The notes under the pieces: generated by a model
Seen by the model: only the letters and a program-made list of their open reading frames with translations
The model's database searches: none
What the model was told of the DNA's origin: nothing
Shown: positions 35,508-47,000 of the stretch, piece after piece
Layout: every line of letters begins with the position of its first letter
How positions within the stretch are numbered: position 1 is the first letter of the stretch
Translations under genes and position numbers: made by a program
Assembly: GCA_011800805.1 (NCBI GenBank)
Contig: MPNW01000776.1
Location: forward strand, 22,243-82,416
From: Hirudo medicinalis
Taxonomy: Eukaryota > Annelida > Clitellata > Hirudinida > Hirudinidae
Direction: 5' to 3'
DNA length: 60,174 nt

Positions 35508-38466
35508 TGTGGGCCCTTCTTATAAGTGTGGGAGGTGGAATGTCGTTGGTCGTTGTACTTATTGTGATGTTTGTGTGCTGCCTGAAGAGATTCAGAGAAA
35601 GAAATGTGAGAAAAATCTGGAACGAACTTAAGAACAAGACCTCGGTGGACGTCAAAGCCATGAGGGGTCGTACGTACGAGGAGAAGGTACAAATGTCAGG
35701 CTTCATTGTCTTCAATTTATATTTTCGTCAAATTATACCTTGTGTACTAGGTGTGATGACATATGACATGATATCACATGATTGTTAATGCGTAATTTCG
35801 TTTGAATGTTGTTTGGTCATCAACGCAACAACCTAGCAATTGAAATCAGGGGCGAGCTTCAGTCATGCCTCCTTTTATCGATTTTATTTCATAAATGGGT
35901 TGCTTGAAAAATATGTCACCATTATTGTTATTATTATTATTATTATTGTTGTTGTTGTTGTTGTTGTTGTTTTTGTTGTTGTTGTTGTTGTTGCTGCTGC
36001 TGATGTTGTTATTGCTGTTGTTGCTGTTGTTGTTGGTGTTGCCAATGTGGCTGTTGTTGTTGTTGTCGTTGTTGCCATTGTTGCTGTCGTTGTTGTTGTT
36101 GTTGTTGTTCACGTCGTCATCATCATCATCATTTACATGTCAGTTATTAAAATAATACTTTAGTTATGATTATTAGTTATAAAGTTATTGATTTGGATGT
36201 TCCTGAGCATCCTGAGTATTTTAAACTTAGTTCAAAACTCATCTCGTTGCACTCACTCGTACGAACTGATAACTAATAACTTTAATAATTACCAATAACA
36301 ACTGTCATTATGAAAATGTTTTTAAATTATAAAATTAACTATCAGATTCAACCTGACCTTGAAGACCTCAGTGGGATTGGTTCAAATTTGGAAGGCCAAG
36401 ATGTGGGACTCGGAAGGTTACATTATTCGATCGACTACGATTACCAAAGCAACGATGTAATTACTAATTATGGACGCTATTTTTCTATTATTATTATTAT
36501 TATTACAACGTTTAAACAAGTTTATTTTATGATTTGATTCAAAATGGAGTTTGTTCATATTTATTGTTCAAATTCTAATTTAAGAACAATTCTGCAAAAT
36601 TTTGTTAGGTTTTTGTTCGAATTCAATGATGTCATTCTAAATAACTGATATGCATATACATTGATATATAAATTATATTGATACTTAAATATATTGACTA
36701 AATTACAAGTTGTAATTATTTGTATTTCTGATATTTCAATGACAAAATACTATTACTTAGAGAAAATTAGATAATAATATTGATGATAACAACTGAATGT
36801 CAAAATGCAATATTACATAAAAATTATTTAAAAGCTCACAGTGTCAGTCCTCCAATGCGCTGACCTTCCACTAAGGGCAGATGGTAAAAATGCTGATTCC
36901 TTCGTCAAGTGTCATCTTCGTCCTCATTCGAAAACTTACGAAACACAAGTGGTAGAGAAGTCTCTCAATCCTATTTACAACCAAAACTTTTTAATAAAAG
37001 TAAGATTTTTCAAAAATGTTAACCAAGTTAAAAATATTATTGCAATGAAACAAAATAATGTATTTAATGGACCGTTTATTATGTATGGTTATTATATTTA
37101 CAAATGTTAAAATGAATAACTTATAAATCCAATTTTCAGATTTCGATCCCCGAACTGCACAAAAGCACCTTGATATTCAAAGTGTACAGTTTGGATCCTT
37201 TCACGAAACAAAAACAAATAGGAAAGGTTTCAATGTCTTTGGAATACGTTGATGTCAGTAACGTGCTTGAACAGTGGTCCTATGTTCAACCGCCTGATGC
37301 TTCAGATGATGTTAAGCATATTGTTTAACATGTTTGCATGAATACTAATTTTAATTAAATATTTGTTATTCTATGGAGCAGTTGCGTTTATTTTTTATTT
37401 TTTTATTTGATAAATTCTTAACCGTGACAAAACAGAACGAATATCCAAATTAAACCAAAGATAATATTTTAGCAGTAATTTCAAAACGTTTTGTAAAAAA
37501 ATTTGACCCAAGAGTTCAAAGTTCAAAAGTCAAAGGTGTAAATTCTTTTCCAGGACTGCATAACGGGGGAACTTGGTTTAACTCTTCGATATGCTCCCTT
37601 AGCAGGAAATCTGACTGTTACCATTCTGGAGGCAAAGGTATTGAAGGTTCCAAGCTCAAATAAAGTGGCAGGTAATTTAATGAATGTGTTTTAATTATTA
37701 TATTTTAATGAGTATAATTTAATGATGATAATAATGATAATAATAAATAATAATAGCAATAATAATATTAAGAAGAAGAATAATAATAACAAATACAATA
37801 ACAATAAATATAATTCAGTATTATACTTATTACAATTACTTAATATTATTAATGTGTGCAATATCATTTTTATATCTAAAATAATAAATAAATGACACTT
37901 TTTAGTCATGTTTTGATTCAAGATGTGATGCTTCAAAAGCTTTGCATCGAAATGTAGCGATGCTAATTAGCAGAACATGTAAACATCCCAGCTGATCCTT
38001 ACGTCAAGATTTCCCTCATGTGCGAATCGAAGATCCTGAACAAGAAGAAAACTTCAATAAAGAAGAAATCTTCGAATCCTTATTATAACGAGTCTTTCAC
38101 AATGCCTCTGCCCCAGAACCAGATCAAGGCATGTTATTTCAGACTGAAGAAATTCTGAAAAATATATTGCTAAGCATTTGATCAAGTACAACTGGTTGCG
38201 CTGATGTTCCTATCCTCAGCAGACATTGTAGATGCGCTAAATAATTTCAAATTAGCATTATTTCGATATTCTCTCAACATTCTCTTCGACAGAACACGTC
38301 CCTTGTTCTAACCGCAATGGATCACAACCTGTTCAGCAAATCGGTGGCCATCGGGCAAGTAACTCTAGGATGTAACACGTCAGGACCGACACTGAGACAT
38401 TGGTCGGAAATGATGGCCGGTCCAAGAAAACCTATCACTCAATGGCATTGTTTGGTCAACCAGTAA
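35508..38466 (+). CDS. Synaptotagmin-like protein, tandem C2 domains
   Basis: Seven exons: 35508-35686, 36346-36456, 36835-36999, 37140-37310, 37554-37671, 37974-38128 and 38293-38466. They give 356 residues plus an unseen N-terminus. A membrane segment ([20 protein letters not shown]) and dibasic linker precede C2A ([36 protein letters not shown]). C2B follows ([40 protein letters not shown]). The protein ends in the characteristic [10 protein letters not shown] and PITQWHCL. Synaptotagmins are vesicle or plasma-membrane proteins that couple membrane fusion to calcium or lipids. Several calcium-binding aspartates are replaced (YSLDPFTKQ in C2[10 protein letters not shown] in C2B), so this is likely a calcium-independent type. 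The sixth intron uses a GC donor (AAG then GCATGT). An AATAAA lies about 11 bases after the stop. Confidence 0.93.
35925..36135 (+). repeat. (ATT)n-(TTG)n microsatellite in synaptotagmin intron 1
   Basis: About 200 bases of ATT then imperfect TTG with GCTGCTGATG interruptions lie between the exons ending 35686 and starting 36346. Long frames on both strands (poly-Val, poly-Leu, poly-Asn) are artefacts. Confidence 0.95.
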
Positions 38467-38704
38467 ATGGAAAAAAATAAATATTGAAGGAAATAATTTT
38501 TTTTTTTTTCAGTCAGAAATATCAATTTATTATCTATTAATATTTGTCTATTTTAGCAGGCCTTAATTTAGTGCTAAACATATTTTGCACTTGACTGGAA
38601 ACACGTGTTTATCATTTATTCGCACGTAATTTCAACTTTCTCGGTTTTTGAGTTCAATAATCCAAATTCAGTACCGTATATTCGATTAGTTTTTATTTAG
38701 CTTG

Positions 38705-38825
38705 TCCTCTTCTTGCCGTTACGAAATCTACCGCCTCTCACGATGGCAGCACGGATTCGAATCCCGTTGCGGGAGCACCGTCCTGTGATCATCTAGTTAA
38801 ACAGCGGACGTTAATAAACAATTAT
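38705..38825 (+). mobile_element. Diverged copy of the tRNA-derived SINE
   Basis: The stretch CTCACGATGGCAGCACGGAT followed by TCGAATCCCGTTGCGGGAGC matches the SINE at 8061-8200, including the B box, and it ends GCGGACGTTAATAAACAATT. The first part, with the A box, is strongly diverged or lost. Confidence 0.85.
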
Positions 38826-39339
38826 TTCTGCTGCTATTCAATGAACCTTAATGAGATCATTCGAAAGGTCTTTGAAAACTAAATGATACTAAAAATTCAA
38901 GGCATGTTAGATCATTCATCTATCGTTTTACCACTTCGTCCGTTTTGAAATTGTCAGCGATCTTCAGCAAATTGTTCGCGATCTTCGGCAGATCGTTTTG
39001 GAGCGTCAGGATCCCTATCATCATTCCAGAGATTTGTTCGCCTACATTTGATTTTATTCACATTATTAAGTTTTCATGTGAACACTTCGAATGTAAATCT
39101 CTCACGTGCTCAGAATTAAAAATTTATTTATTTGCTACATATTTAAAGTTTTAAAAAGCGAAAGAAATACTTCACTTTAATTTTGAAGGAGTGAAATAAC
39201 ATGAAATGTAGCATTTACATCCTAAATGCAACATTTACAGTGCAATGACTTCAACAGAATAATAATAAGAATAATAAGGCCTAAAATGAATGCCTATCGA
39301 TTTACTCCTTAAAAATGTTATTTTAAAATATTAATTATT

Positions 39340-40860
39340 GGGTCGATGACACCAAATGCCGCTTTCCAGACCTGAGAAAGCAGTTTCTCAATATTCTTCG
39401 TATCTTCTCGCTTCTGAGTTGTTTAAACCAACCCACGTTCCTTTGAGTGTTCCTCAAAGACTGTCGAGGAGAACCTTGTCCATGGCCTGCGTGAATTGCA
39501 TTACAAATATATTTGTAAATAAATAACACAATACAATTAAATATAATATGTATTTACATATTGTCGTCAACATAAGGATGGGCAGAAAATTCTAAGTTTA
39601 AAAGTGACTAATATTACTATTGAGCAAAACTATTGTTATAGTTTAAACTGAGTTTTGAATGACCTTTGTCGATTGCAAGAAAATCTTTTCCAGAAAACGT
39701 AGCTTGGGTGGACGAAAAGGATGCTGAGTCACCTGTTATCCTTTGGCTGGATGTATTTGTCGTTAATTTATTATCGCCAATCAAATTATTACTAAATACA
39801 TATCCTCACCTCAGAGAATTGCACGGAAAAATTGCGAGTAGCATGTTTTTTGTTACAGCTGACGGTTGCATGTTTTCGAGTAAAACTTCACTTTAGGTGA
39901 ATCGACTTTGCTCGTCTCGGTTTACCAGACACACTCATTTAAAATTCTATTGCTACGCTACTTATGAGTCAAAATTTAATCAATTTAGAGGGGTCCTCAG
40001 TGGTGAATATTTTCATATTTTGTTGCCGCATTTTTTTATTTACGCATTAAATCAAAATTATTGTAGCCTATATTCAAGCTTTATATCTGGGGGTCCATCC
40101 CTACATCCCTATAGGGGTAGGTTGCAGCAGTACTGAAACTGGTTTTGTTTATTTGACTGTTAGCTGTATACTTTAGATTTTTAGGTAATAAGGAACATAT
40201 TTTGTGTAATTTTTAATTTTTGAAGATGTTCGATTAAGTTTAATTAAGCACATTCAATTCAATAAAAAGGAAAAAACATTAAATTTTAAATTTGAAAATA
40301 TACATTTCAAGCTTTCAAATTATAACCAGAAAATGCATTTTTTATTATATCATGTAGTGGAACTGGCTATGAATTTGCATTAAAATTTGTGGCTCTGGCC
40401 AAGGTCGTGGCTTATGGTATTCGCAAAGAGAGTAATGGATTTCGCAAAATAAAACAGAAAGCCAATCTTCACCAGCAATAGAGTTAGCGGACCATTGATG
40501 ATGAAATTTCACATTAAATCTATAAGCACACTGGTAGGCGAGAACTCGTGCGTCTTTAGGCGACAGTACATAGTACATACCACCAGCAGTTATTAAATAT
40601 TTGGCAATCAATATTTCTTGTTCATCAGAAAAAAGTTTTCGATTTGATATATAGCCAGAAGATGTCATCACTGCATTAACTTCATGAGCCACTTTAACCT
40701 TCTAAATATATCGGCATAGTATTGAATAGTGAATCTTGTAATTTTTGCAGTCTGTCTCAAACTATATCTATTATCAATAACTGCTGCTGCTGCTTCTAAC
40801 ATTACTGCTTACCAAACCTCTTTCAGTAGTTCTTTTGTAATTTCTCGTGCCTGTTCGCTA
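39340..40860 (-). mobile_element. pogo/Tigger-like DNA transposon remnant
   Basis: The best frame, 40692-40345, contains LFSDEQEILIAKYLITAGGM and VLAYQCAYRFNVKF, then SIAGEDWLSVL. This is the CENP-B-type helix-turn-helix region just before the DDE catalytic domain in pogo/Tigger elements. Upstream, 40740-40860 gives NRYSLRQTAKITRFTIQYY, like the first helix-turn-helix. Downstream frames to about 39340 are broken; one (LLSQVWKAAFGVIDPI) resembles the end of such a transposase. No intact DDE domain was found and terminal inverted repeats were not located. Confidence 0.7.
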
Positions 40861-41520
40861 ACTTAAAAAAAAGTTACCAAAACACTAATATTTATTTTTA
40901 TTGCCGAAAATAATCATCTTAAAAATATCCACCAACTACAAATACAATTCGTCTAAATTTTTGTTTAATCGATGTTTAAATTGTATTTACATCGTCCAGT
41001 CTTTGAGTCAAATGATCTTTTTGATCCAATACAGATCAAAATACAAAAACTTGTCCTTTTGACATTTACAGCTGATGTCCTCATTTCAAATTTGTTGTGG
41101 TTTGTAATCTTACGCAGTCCGTCCGACATCTGATCCAGAACAGTGTCCATATAGATGTTGCATGAGCAGTTGATTTCATCAGATTTGAAAGATTATCATG
41201 TACATTTTACACAAAAAACATGAAACAACACCAAACTTGATACAATAACAACCTTAGCAAGGAAATCAAAAAGCAGCTGAAATAGATGGCAATGGCCTCA
41301 CTTGACAGTATCAAACCAACAGTGCCACTTAAAAATGTGATTGTTTAATCATCCAACCTCAGAAAGCCAAAAATGGCCCCATACCAAACAGCTTATCCTG
41401 CATTGTCTCTAAAACATTCGGGAACTCCAGAATAAAGAGAATTTTTATTCTCAACTAAATGTTGTCAAAAAAAGTTCAAAATCTGGTCACAAGAAGAATT
41501 GTCAGGAAAGTTATGAATTT

Positions 41521-42536
41521 TTAAAGTGGGATGGGCATCTCTTTGACAACTTGGTAACACTCCTTGTAGAGTTTGTTGTAGTCAGCATGGTCTTTTATGA
41601 GAATGGCACATGTTTGCCTCTTTGAACCAGTGGCTGAACCTAAATCCTAAAACATAAAAATGTCCAATGGATAATAATCGAGCTGATGAAATATGTACAT
41701 GTCACACACAAGAAATTAATGTTCAATAGACCAACCTCCTTGGAAGGAACGTAGCAGTAAGGAATGAGGTTCTTCTCACAGAGAAGAGGAAGGTGTGAGA
41801 TGACATCAATTGGTGTGACATCTCCAGCAAGAATTAGAATTCTGAAGAAAATAAATTGTAATAACTTTGTGTCACATTTATTGATATTTGCAGCTAGAAT
41901 TTTAATTCGGCTAACCCTTTTTCACCTTTTCTCATACTTTTCTGAATGTCCTTCACTCCCATACGTAAGCCTTTGGATGCCTTGCCTTTAAAATTAAGTA
42001 TAAAGGAAGACTTTAATGTTTATGTGCCAAATCATCATGAGTAATATGTGAAAAATTTAACATACTAAACTTTCTAATCCAATATTTAATATGAAATCTA
42101 CAGAGGAAACTATATCGCTATTAACAGTGCAAATCACTATGTTACTCCCAAAGAATTACGCAAATTTAAATAGGAATTTTAAACTAGTTTTAACTCTTAT
42201 TCATTCTAGCAATTCTAGCTAAATTACTGATACCAGCATAAGCTGCACGATCAATTTAAACAACAAATCTGAAAAGACGCAATGCGAAATAGTGATTAAA
42301 AACACCTAACAAAAGTATCGACATAATAACACTTCTAGGACAATATCAGATAAGGCCTAAAAATTCCATGTAAAAAATTAATTTAACCAACCTTTTTTAA
42401 CGAGTTTGAAGATCTTTTTGGCTTGGTGTCGGGATGCGAGTGGATTTGCATATTTTTGGCAGCGAGAAACCAATTTGTTCCATCTGGCCTCTTTATCAAC
42501 GGCCATCGAGTCGTCAAGAACGTTTTCATCGGTCAT
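41521..42536 (-). CDS. NHP2: H/ACA ribonucleoprotein subunit NHP2
   Basis: Exons 42536-42392, 41985-41916, 41841-41736 and 41646-41521 join in phase to 148 residues, close to the usual 150 or so. NHP2 is a core protein of H/ACA small nucleolar RNPs, which guide rRNA pseudouridylation, and of vertebrate telomerase. The L7Ae/L30e fold is recognised by GLRMGVKDIQKSMRKGEKG, ILILAGDVTPIDVISHLPLL and CYVPSKEDLGSATGSKRQTC, ending VVKEMPIPL. The N-terminus (PLASRHQAKKIFKLVKKG) also fits. A plausible polyadenylation signal lies about 72 bases after the stop. It is transcribed in the same direction as UBE2R upstream. Confidence 0.96.
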
Positions 42537-44015
42537 ACTTAATTTCTAATCGTATTTTTACAACTAATAAGCCAAAGAGCAACACGCGGAGAAACCAATC
42601 TCACGATAAAAAAGCGTCAATACAATGATATCACAACTACAATGTAATATCAAATATTTAATTTTTTAATTTAATTTAATTTCAATGATATATTAACATA
42701 ACAATAAATAAATAATTTTAAACATTAGAAGCAACTTACTGAAGACACGGTATTTAAAATCCGAATTTTAAAAATTTATTTTTTAATTACCAAATATAAC
42801 TATTTTCATGCTTTATTAAATTTAAAAATTTATTTTATTTTTCATTAAATTTCAGTGCCCCGACATATAAATATTTGTTATGAAGAAAGTCTGTAAATAA
42901 CAAGCACAGCCAACCAATAAATTAACATAATTTGCATGTCCTCAGCAACTGATCACTTTTCATAGGATCAGAGAAGCAGGTCATAAACGCTGGCGCTTGA
43001 ATTTCTTGGGAGCCATGGCCACAAAACTTATTCGACACGGTGACAAGTCTGAGCCAAATTCCCCGTTGCAACACTAAGAAACGTCCGTAAATCTAGCCAT
43101 TGGTATTTAATAAAACCCAATCGATTTCAATTACCTTCATAGCCCTAAGATGGATAACATCACTCCATTCCCACTGACTTTGATCAGCTTTTATTGTTAA
43201 CAAAGAAATTGCCACATTCAGACATTTAATTAAATTACTTAAATTCATTGGCGCCAGCCAATAAAACCAATTTTAAAATTATTAACAGAGGAATCTAGTG
43301 ACAAACTTTGAATCACTTAGCATCATGCCAAGATAACTGTAGGCAGGTGATCAACATTGCAGAAGTCCAAGAATTTTTGAAGTTAGATAATCAGCTCAAG
43401 AAGAGAAATGCACATTCCCACAAAATTTTATAAGCAAAATGTCGAAAGCCAACTAAAATGATTGGAAAACACCTGAAAGATTCTCTGGCATGCTGTCATT
43501 CTCTCTTTGGAACTCAATGCTTGTGACCTGCCAAATGCGAATGGCGGAAGTGCAGATCGCAAAGAAACAATGTGATCCTGCCCACTTACTTCCGAAAATG
43601 AATGGGAGAGGCAGTGAATCCTCTTGGCATGAGCGAGCACCCAAACAAGCATCAACAAAACAGGGTGCTAATCTCAAGTGATTCATTTAAAGTGAAAAGT
43701 AAACAAGGGATCAAATCGATGAAATGACGGCACCTCCGGTCAACTTTTGAGTCGAGACGGTCCCTTAGATTATCATAATTTTTATGTACACACCCGCATA
43801 ACAAACGTCGTCATCGTCATCATCATACGGATCAATATTTGCAGATCCAAACGTAATCAGTTTCCAATTTCATGCAATATTATCCATTGGTGACCTTTCC
43901 ATGCAGAAAAGATTCATTGTCAACATAATTAACATGGAAATCCAATGCAACATCATTTCCTAAAACCATCCATTAATTCATTTATCAATCATCAATGCTC
44001 ATTCACTCCATTAGC
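42537..44015. other. Spacer between UBE2R and NHP2
   Basis: It probably contains the UBE2R 3' untranslated region and the NHP2 promoter. Short overlapping frames at 43428-43686 on both strands look like chance. No repeats were recognised. Confidence 0.4.
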
Positions 44016-47000
44016 CTAGGAATCCCCATGCCCAGAATCACCTTCTCCCTCTCCCAGGTAACATCCCGCAGTCGCATCCTCGTCATCATCATCGTCATCG
44101 TCATTCGTGTCAAAGTAGTCGTCATCATAAAAGTCAATTTCATGAGAAGCCTCTTGAGATGATGTTGGCTTGCTCTGTAGGCAGTATTCTTGGAGTGTTG
44201 TTGGCACGACCACGTTGTCTCTTTCTGCATCGGCCCATGTTGCTCTTACTTGTTTCCTGTTTGAGGTTTAATGTGATAGGTTCACTTCAGAAGAATGTTT
44301 GTGATTTTAAAATATATATATATATATATATAGACTGCTAGTCAAGCAGAGCTAGAGGCATGCCTCAACAAGACATACACCAACACTCTCAACAGGCCTC
44401 TTCCAGAGAGATCTGAGATTTCTGAGGAACCTCTGCCTACATGTCCATTCAGCATAGTAGCCCGTTGATTGAGAAGGTCAGAAGAATTGTAAAAAAGGCA
44501 AGAAACAGCTCAGTGCCCAGCCCCAACAGAGTTCCATATCTGCTACAAAAAGATGATTGAGAACCCTCATGCTGCTCCATACCACATTAGTAACAGCCTG
44601 GACCATTTCCTCAGTTGACAGTGAATGGAAAATAGCTGAGGGCATATATATCCTTAAGGAAAAGGAATCCAAGTGCCTGAATCAGTTTCGACCAATCTCA
44701 CTGTTAAATGGGGAAGGAAAAATATATTTCTCATGTTTGGCCACAAGGCTCACTCATTTTATGACAGAAAACATGTACATTGACACTTCAGTTCAAAACG
44801 GAGTGCCGGGTTGTATAGTACAATATACTCCATTGGTGCCACATGGCTTTCAAATCTGTGAAATCTCGAAGATTCTGCCTAACCATGGGGAAAGTTCGCA
44901 GGGACATACTTCATTAGAGATATACTTCACAGTTGGAGATCAGCGCATCCTGAAGAGCTGGTAAAGAGCCTTGGCAGAGTATTTGATGAATTGCTCTGTG
45001 ACAAAAATCAAGAGGCTGCCACAGTTACCAAAATGTCAGATGGACTGAATGCAATTACCAGAACGCCTCTTCAGGGCAGATTCAAAGTCTGGCTTTTACA
45101 ATTCATTCTCTTGCCGAAGCTGCTCTCAGGCCACTTACAATATACAAAATAGGATTGCCACAATCCACAAGCAAGAATTATACAAAAATGGAGCAATATC
45201 GTCGATCGCTCTCTACACAATAGGAGCACATGATTGAGGCTGCCGCTCAGGTACTTGTTGAAGAATACAAGATCAGCAAAATCAGATCAGCTTGTTTTAG
45301 ACAACAGAGTTCCCGAAGTCATGCCGCAACACCATTCTGGACGGAAATTCAGAGTGCAAGAAAAGATCGAGAAGTCAGAGGCAATTTTAGTTCTTGAGGA
45401 AATAAGAGAGCTCATTCAGGTTGACTGTCATGGAGTCAGATGCAACCACTTTGAGATGGTCCGCAGCAAGCACACCAGCCAAAGCAGCCATGATAATTCA
45501 AGAGAGTAGGAGACAGGTGGAAATGGAAAGAATCATTCTGGCAGTGCAACAAAGCCAGTGAGGCCAAAGGACGGCATGAAGCCCTCCAAAGATCCGTCAC
45601 ATGGAAAGAAATTTGGCGAATGTTTCCCCTCCATTCGGCATTCATGATCAGATCAGTATATGATGTAATCCCTTCTCAGACCAATTTGCAGAAGTGGGGG
45701 ATAGGCGCCAGCTGCAAACTTTGCGGAAGTTCCCAGTCACTCTGGCACTTGCTCTCATCATGCACGTAATCTCTTGCCCATGGGCACTACACATGGCGGC
45801 ACAACAGGTCTTGCAGATCATACTTGAGGCAGCAAAGACGACATGCTCCCAGGCAAATGCCCATGAAACTGCACCAGCAAGAACATACTTCTTAAGGGAG
45901 GGCTTGCCACAACACTGCAAGAAAAGAATGGGAACCAAAGGGACTTGCTTTCTGAAGCCAAAGAATGGGAAGTCACAACAGACCTGCAAGGAGAAAGGCA
46001 CTGCCACATGAGAGCAGCAAATGGCCAGACTTAGTGAGGGCATCAACAGCAACGAACTCCTTCATCCTGGTTGAAAGAGACGGTCCCATGGAAAGATAAG
46101 ATGGATCTTAACAATGCTTTGAAGAGCGATGGTACTTGGATCTCAAGGCAAGAGGTGCCCATCTGTTTGCCATCGAAGTCGTTGCGAGAGGACTGGTAGG
46201 CAGCTAGGCAAAGAACTGTCTGAGGCCGCAGAATCAGCGTCTCATTGGGTTTGGACTACAAAAGACCGAATGTAAGACTCCATGGTCAAAGAGAAGCACA
46301 GACAGTCTGTCATATGGATGGTCCCGGCTCACTCCACCACAACGGAGACACCAGAAAAGAGTCAAAGAAGAGACACCCAGACAGCTGTAATGTCAACGGC
46401 ATATAGGAAGCGCTGCAGTAGCATTTTTAGTGATGTTTCTCGGATGGCAAGAGCTCTCACAAATTTATTTTCTTAAATATCATGGCAATTTTGGATGTAA
46501 AATTTTTTATCTTTGCGGTAGTTTGTATCGAGTGTACAGTCCATTGATTTTCGAGGGTATGTTATGATATTGTATAGATAGGAAGGAAGAACAAGCTGAC
46601 AGGGACATCCGTCTGATCACCAGATGTGGCCCAGCCCCTGAGAGCGTAAGGATTCAGGGCCGAAACATTCATTGAAGGCTGCAAATTATCCTAAAGTTAA
46701 TACCAGACAATATACTATTGGACAATATGTCTGAACTTAATTGCAGAACTTGTTAAATTTATTTACTGATTAACTTGCATTCCAGGCAAGTTGGCAGTGG
46801 TTTTTTTTTATAGTGAAAGAGTTGCATTCAGAAAATTGGTACATTTTAAGCCAAATATTCTTGAGACTTCAACCTATCTCAAACTTTTTGTTTCAACAGA
46901 CATTCAACCCATGTGAATTAGCATTCATGTTTTTTTTATTTTTGGTAGTTATTGATGGCCATGACACAAACCTGACAATGTTTTCGTAATCTTTGTTTTT

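Larger units (their letters stand above)
38467..41520. other. Intergenic region with SINE and pogo-like remnant
   Basis: Between the convergent synaptotagmin-like and NHP2 genes lie a diverged SINE copy (38705-38825) and a pogo/Tigger-like transposon remnant (about 39340-40860). No host gene is seen. Confidence 0.5.

Noticed and set aside
35840..36163. Poly-Val, poly-Leu and poly-Asn frames on both strands
   Set aside because: They are translations of the TTG/ATT microsatellite in a synaptotagmin intron.
42980..43020. Minus-strand micro-frame MAPKKFKRQRL
   Set aside because: Eleven codons with no splice partner found; too short to support.
43428..43686. Overlapping frames of 76, 77 and 63 residues
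   Set aside because: They have no domain, overlap each other on both strands and lie in the probable UBE2R 3' region.
45648..46052. 134-residue minus-strand frame
   Set aside because: It is antisense to the degenerate LINE copy in UBE2R intron 4 and has no independent signature.
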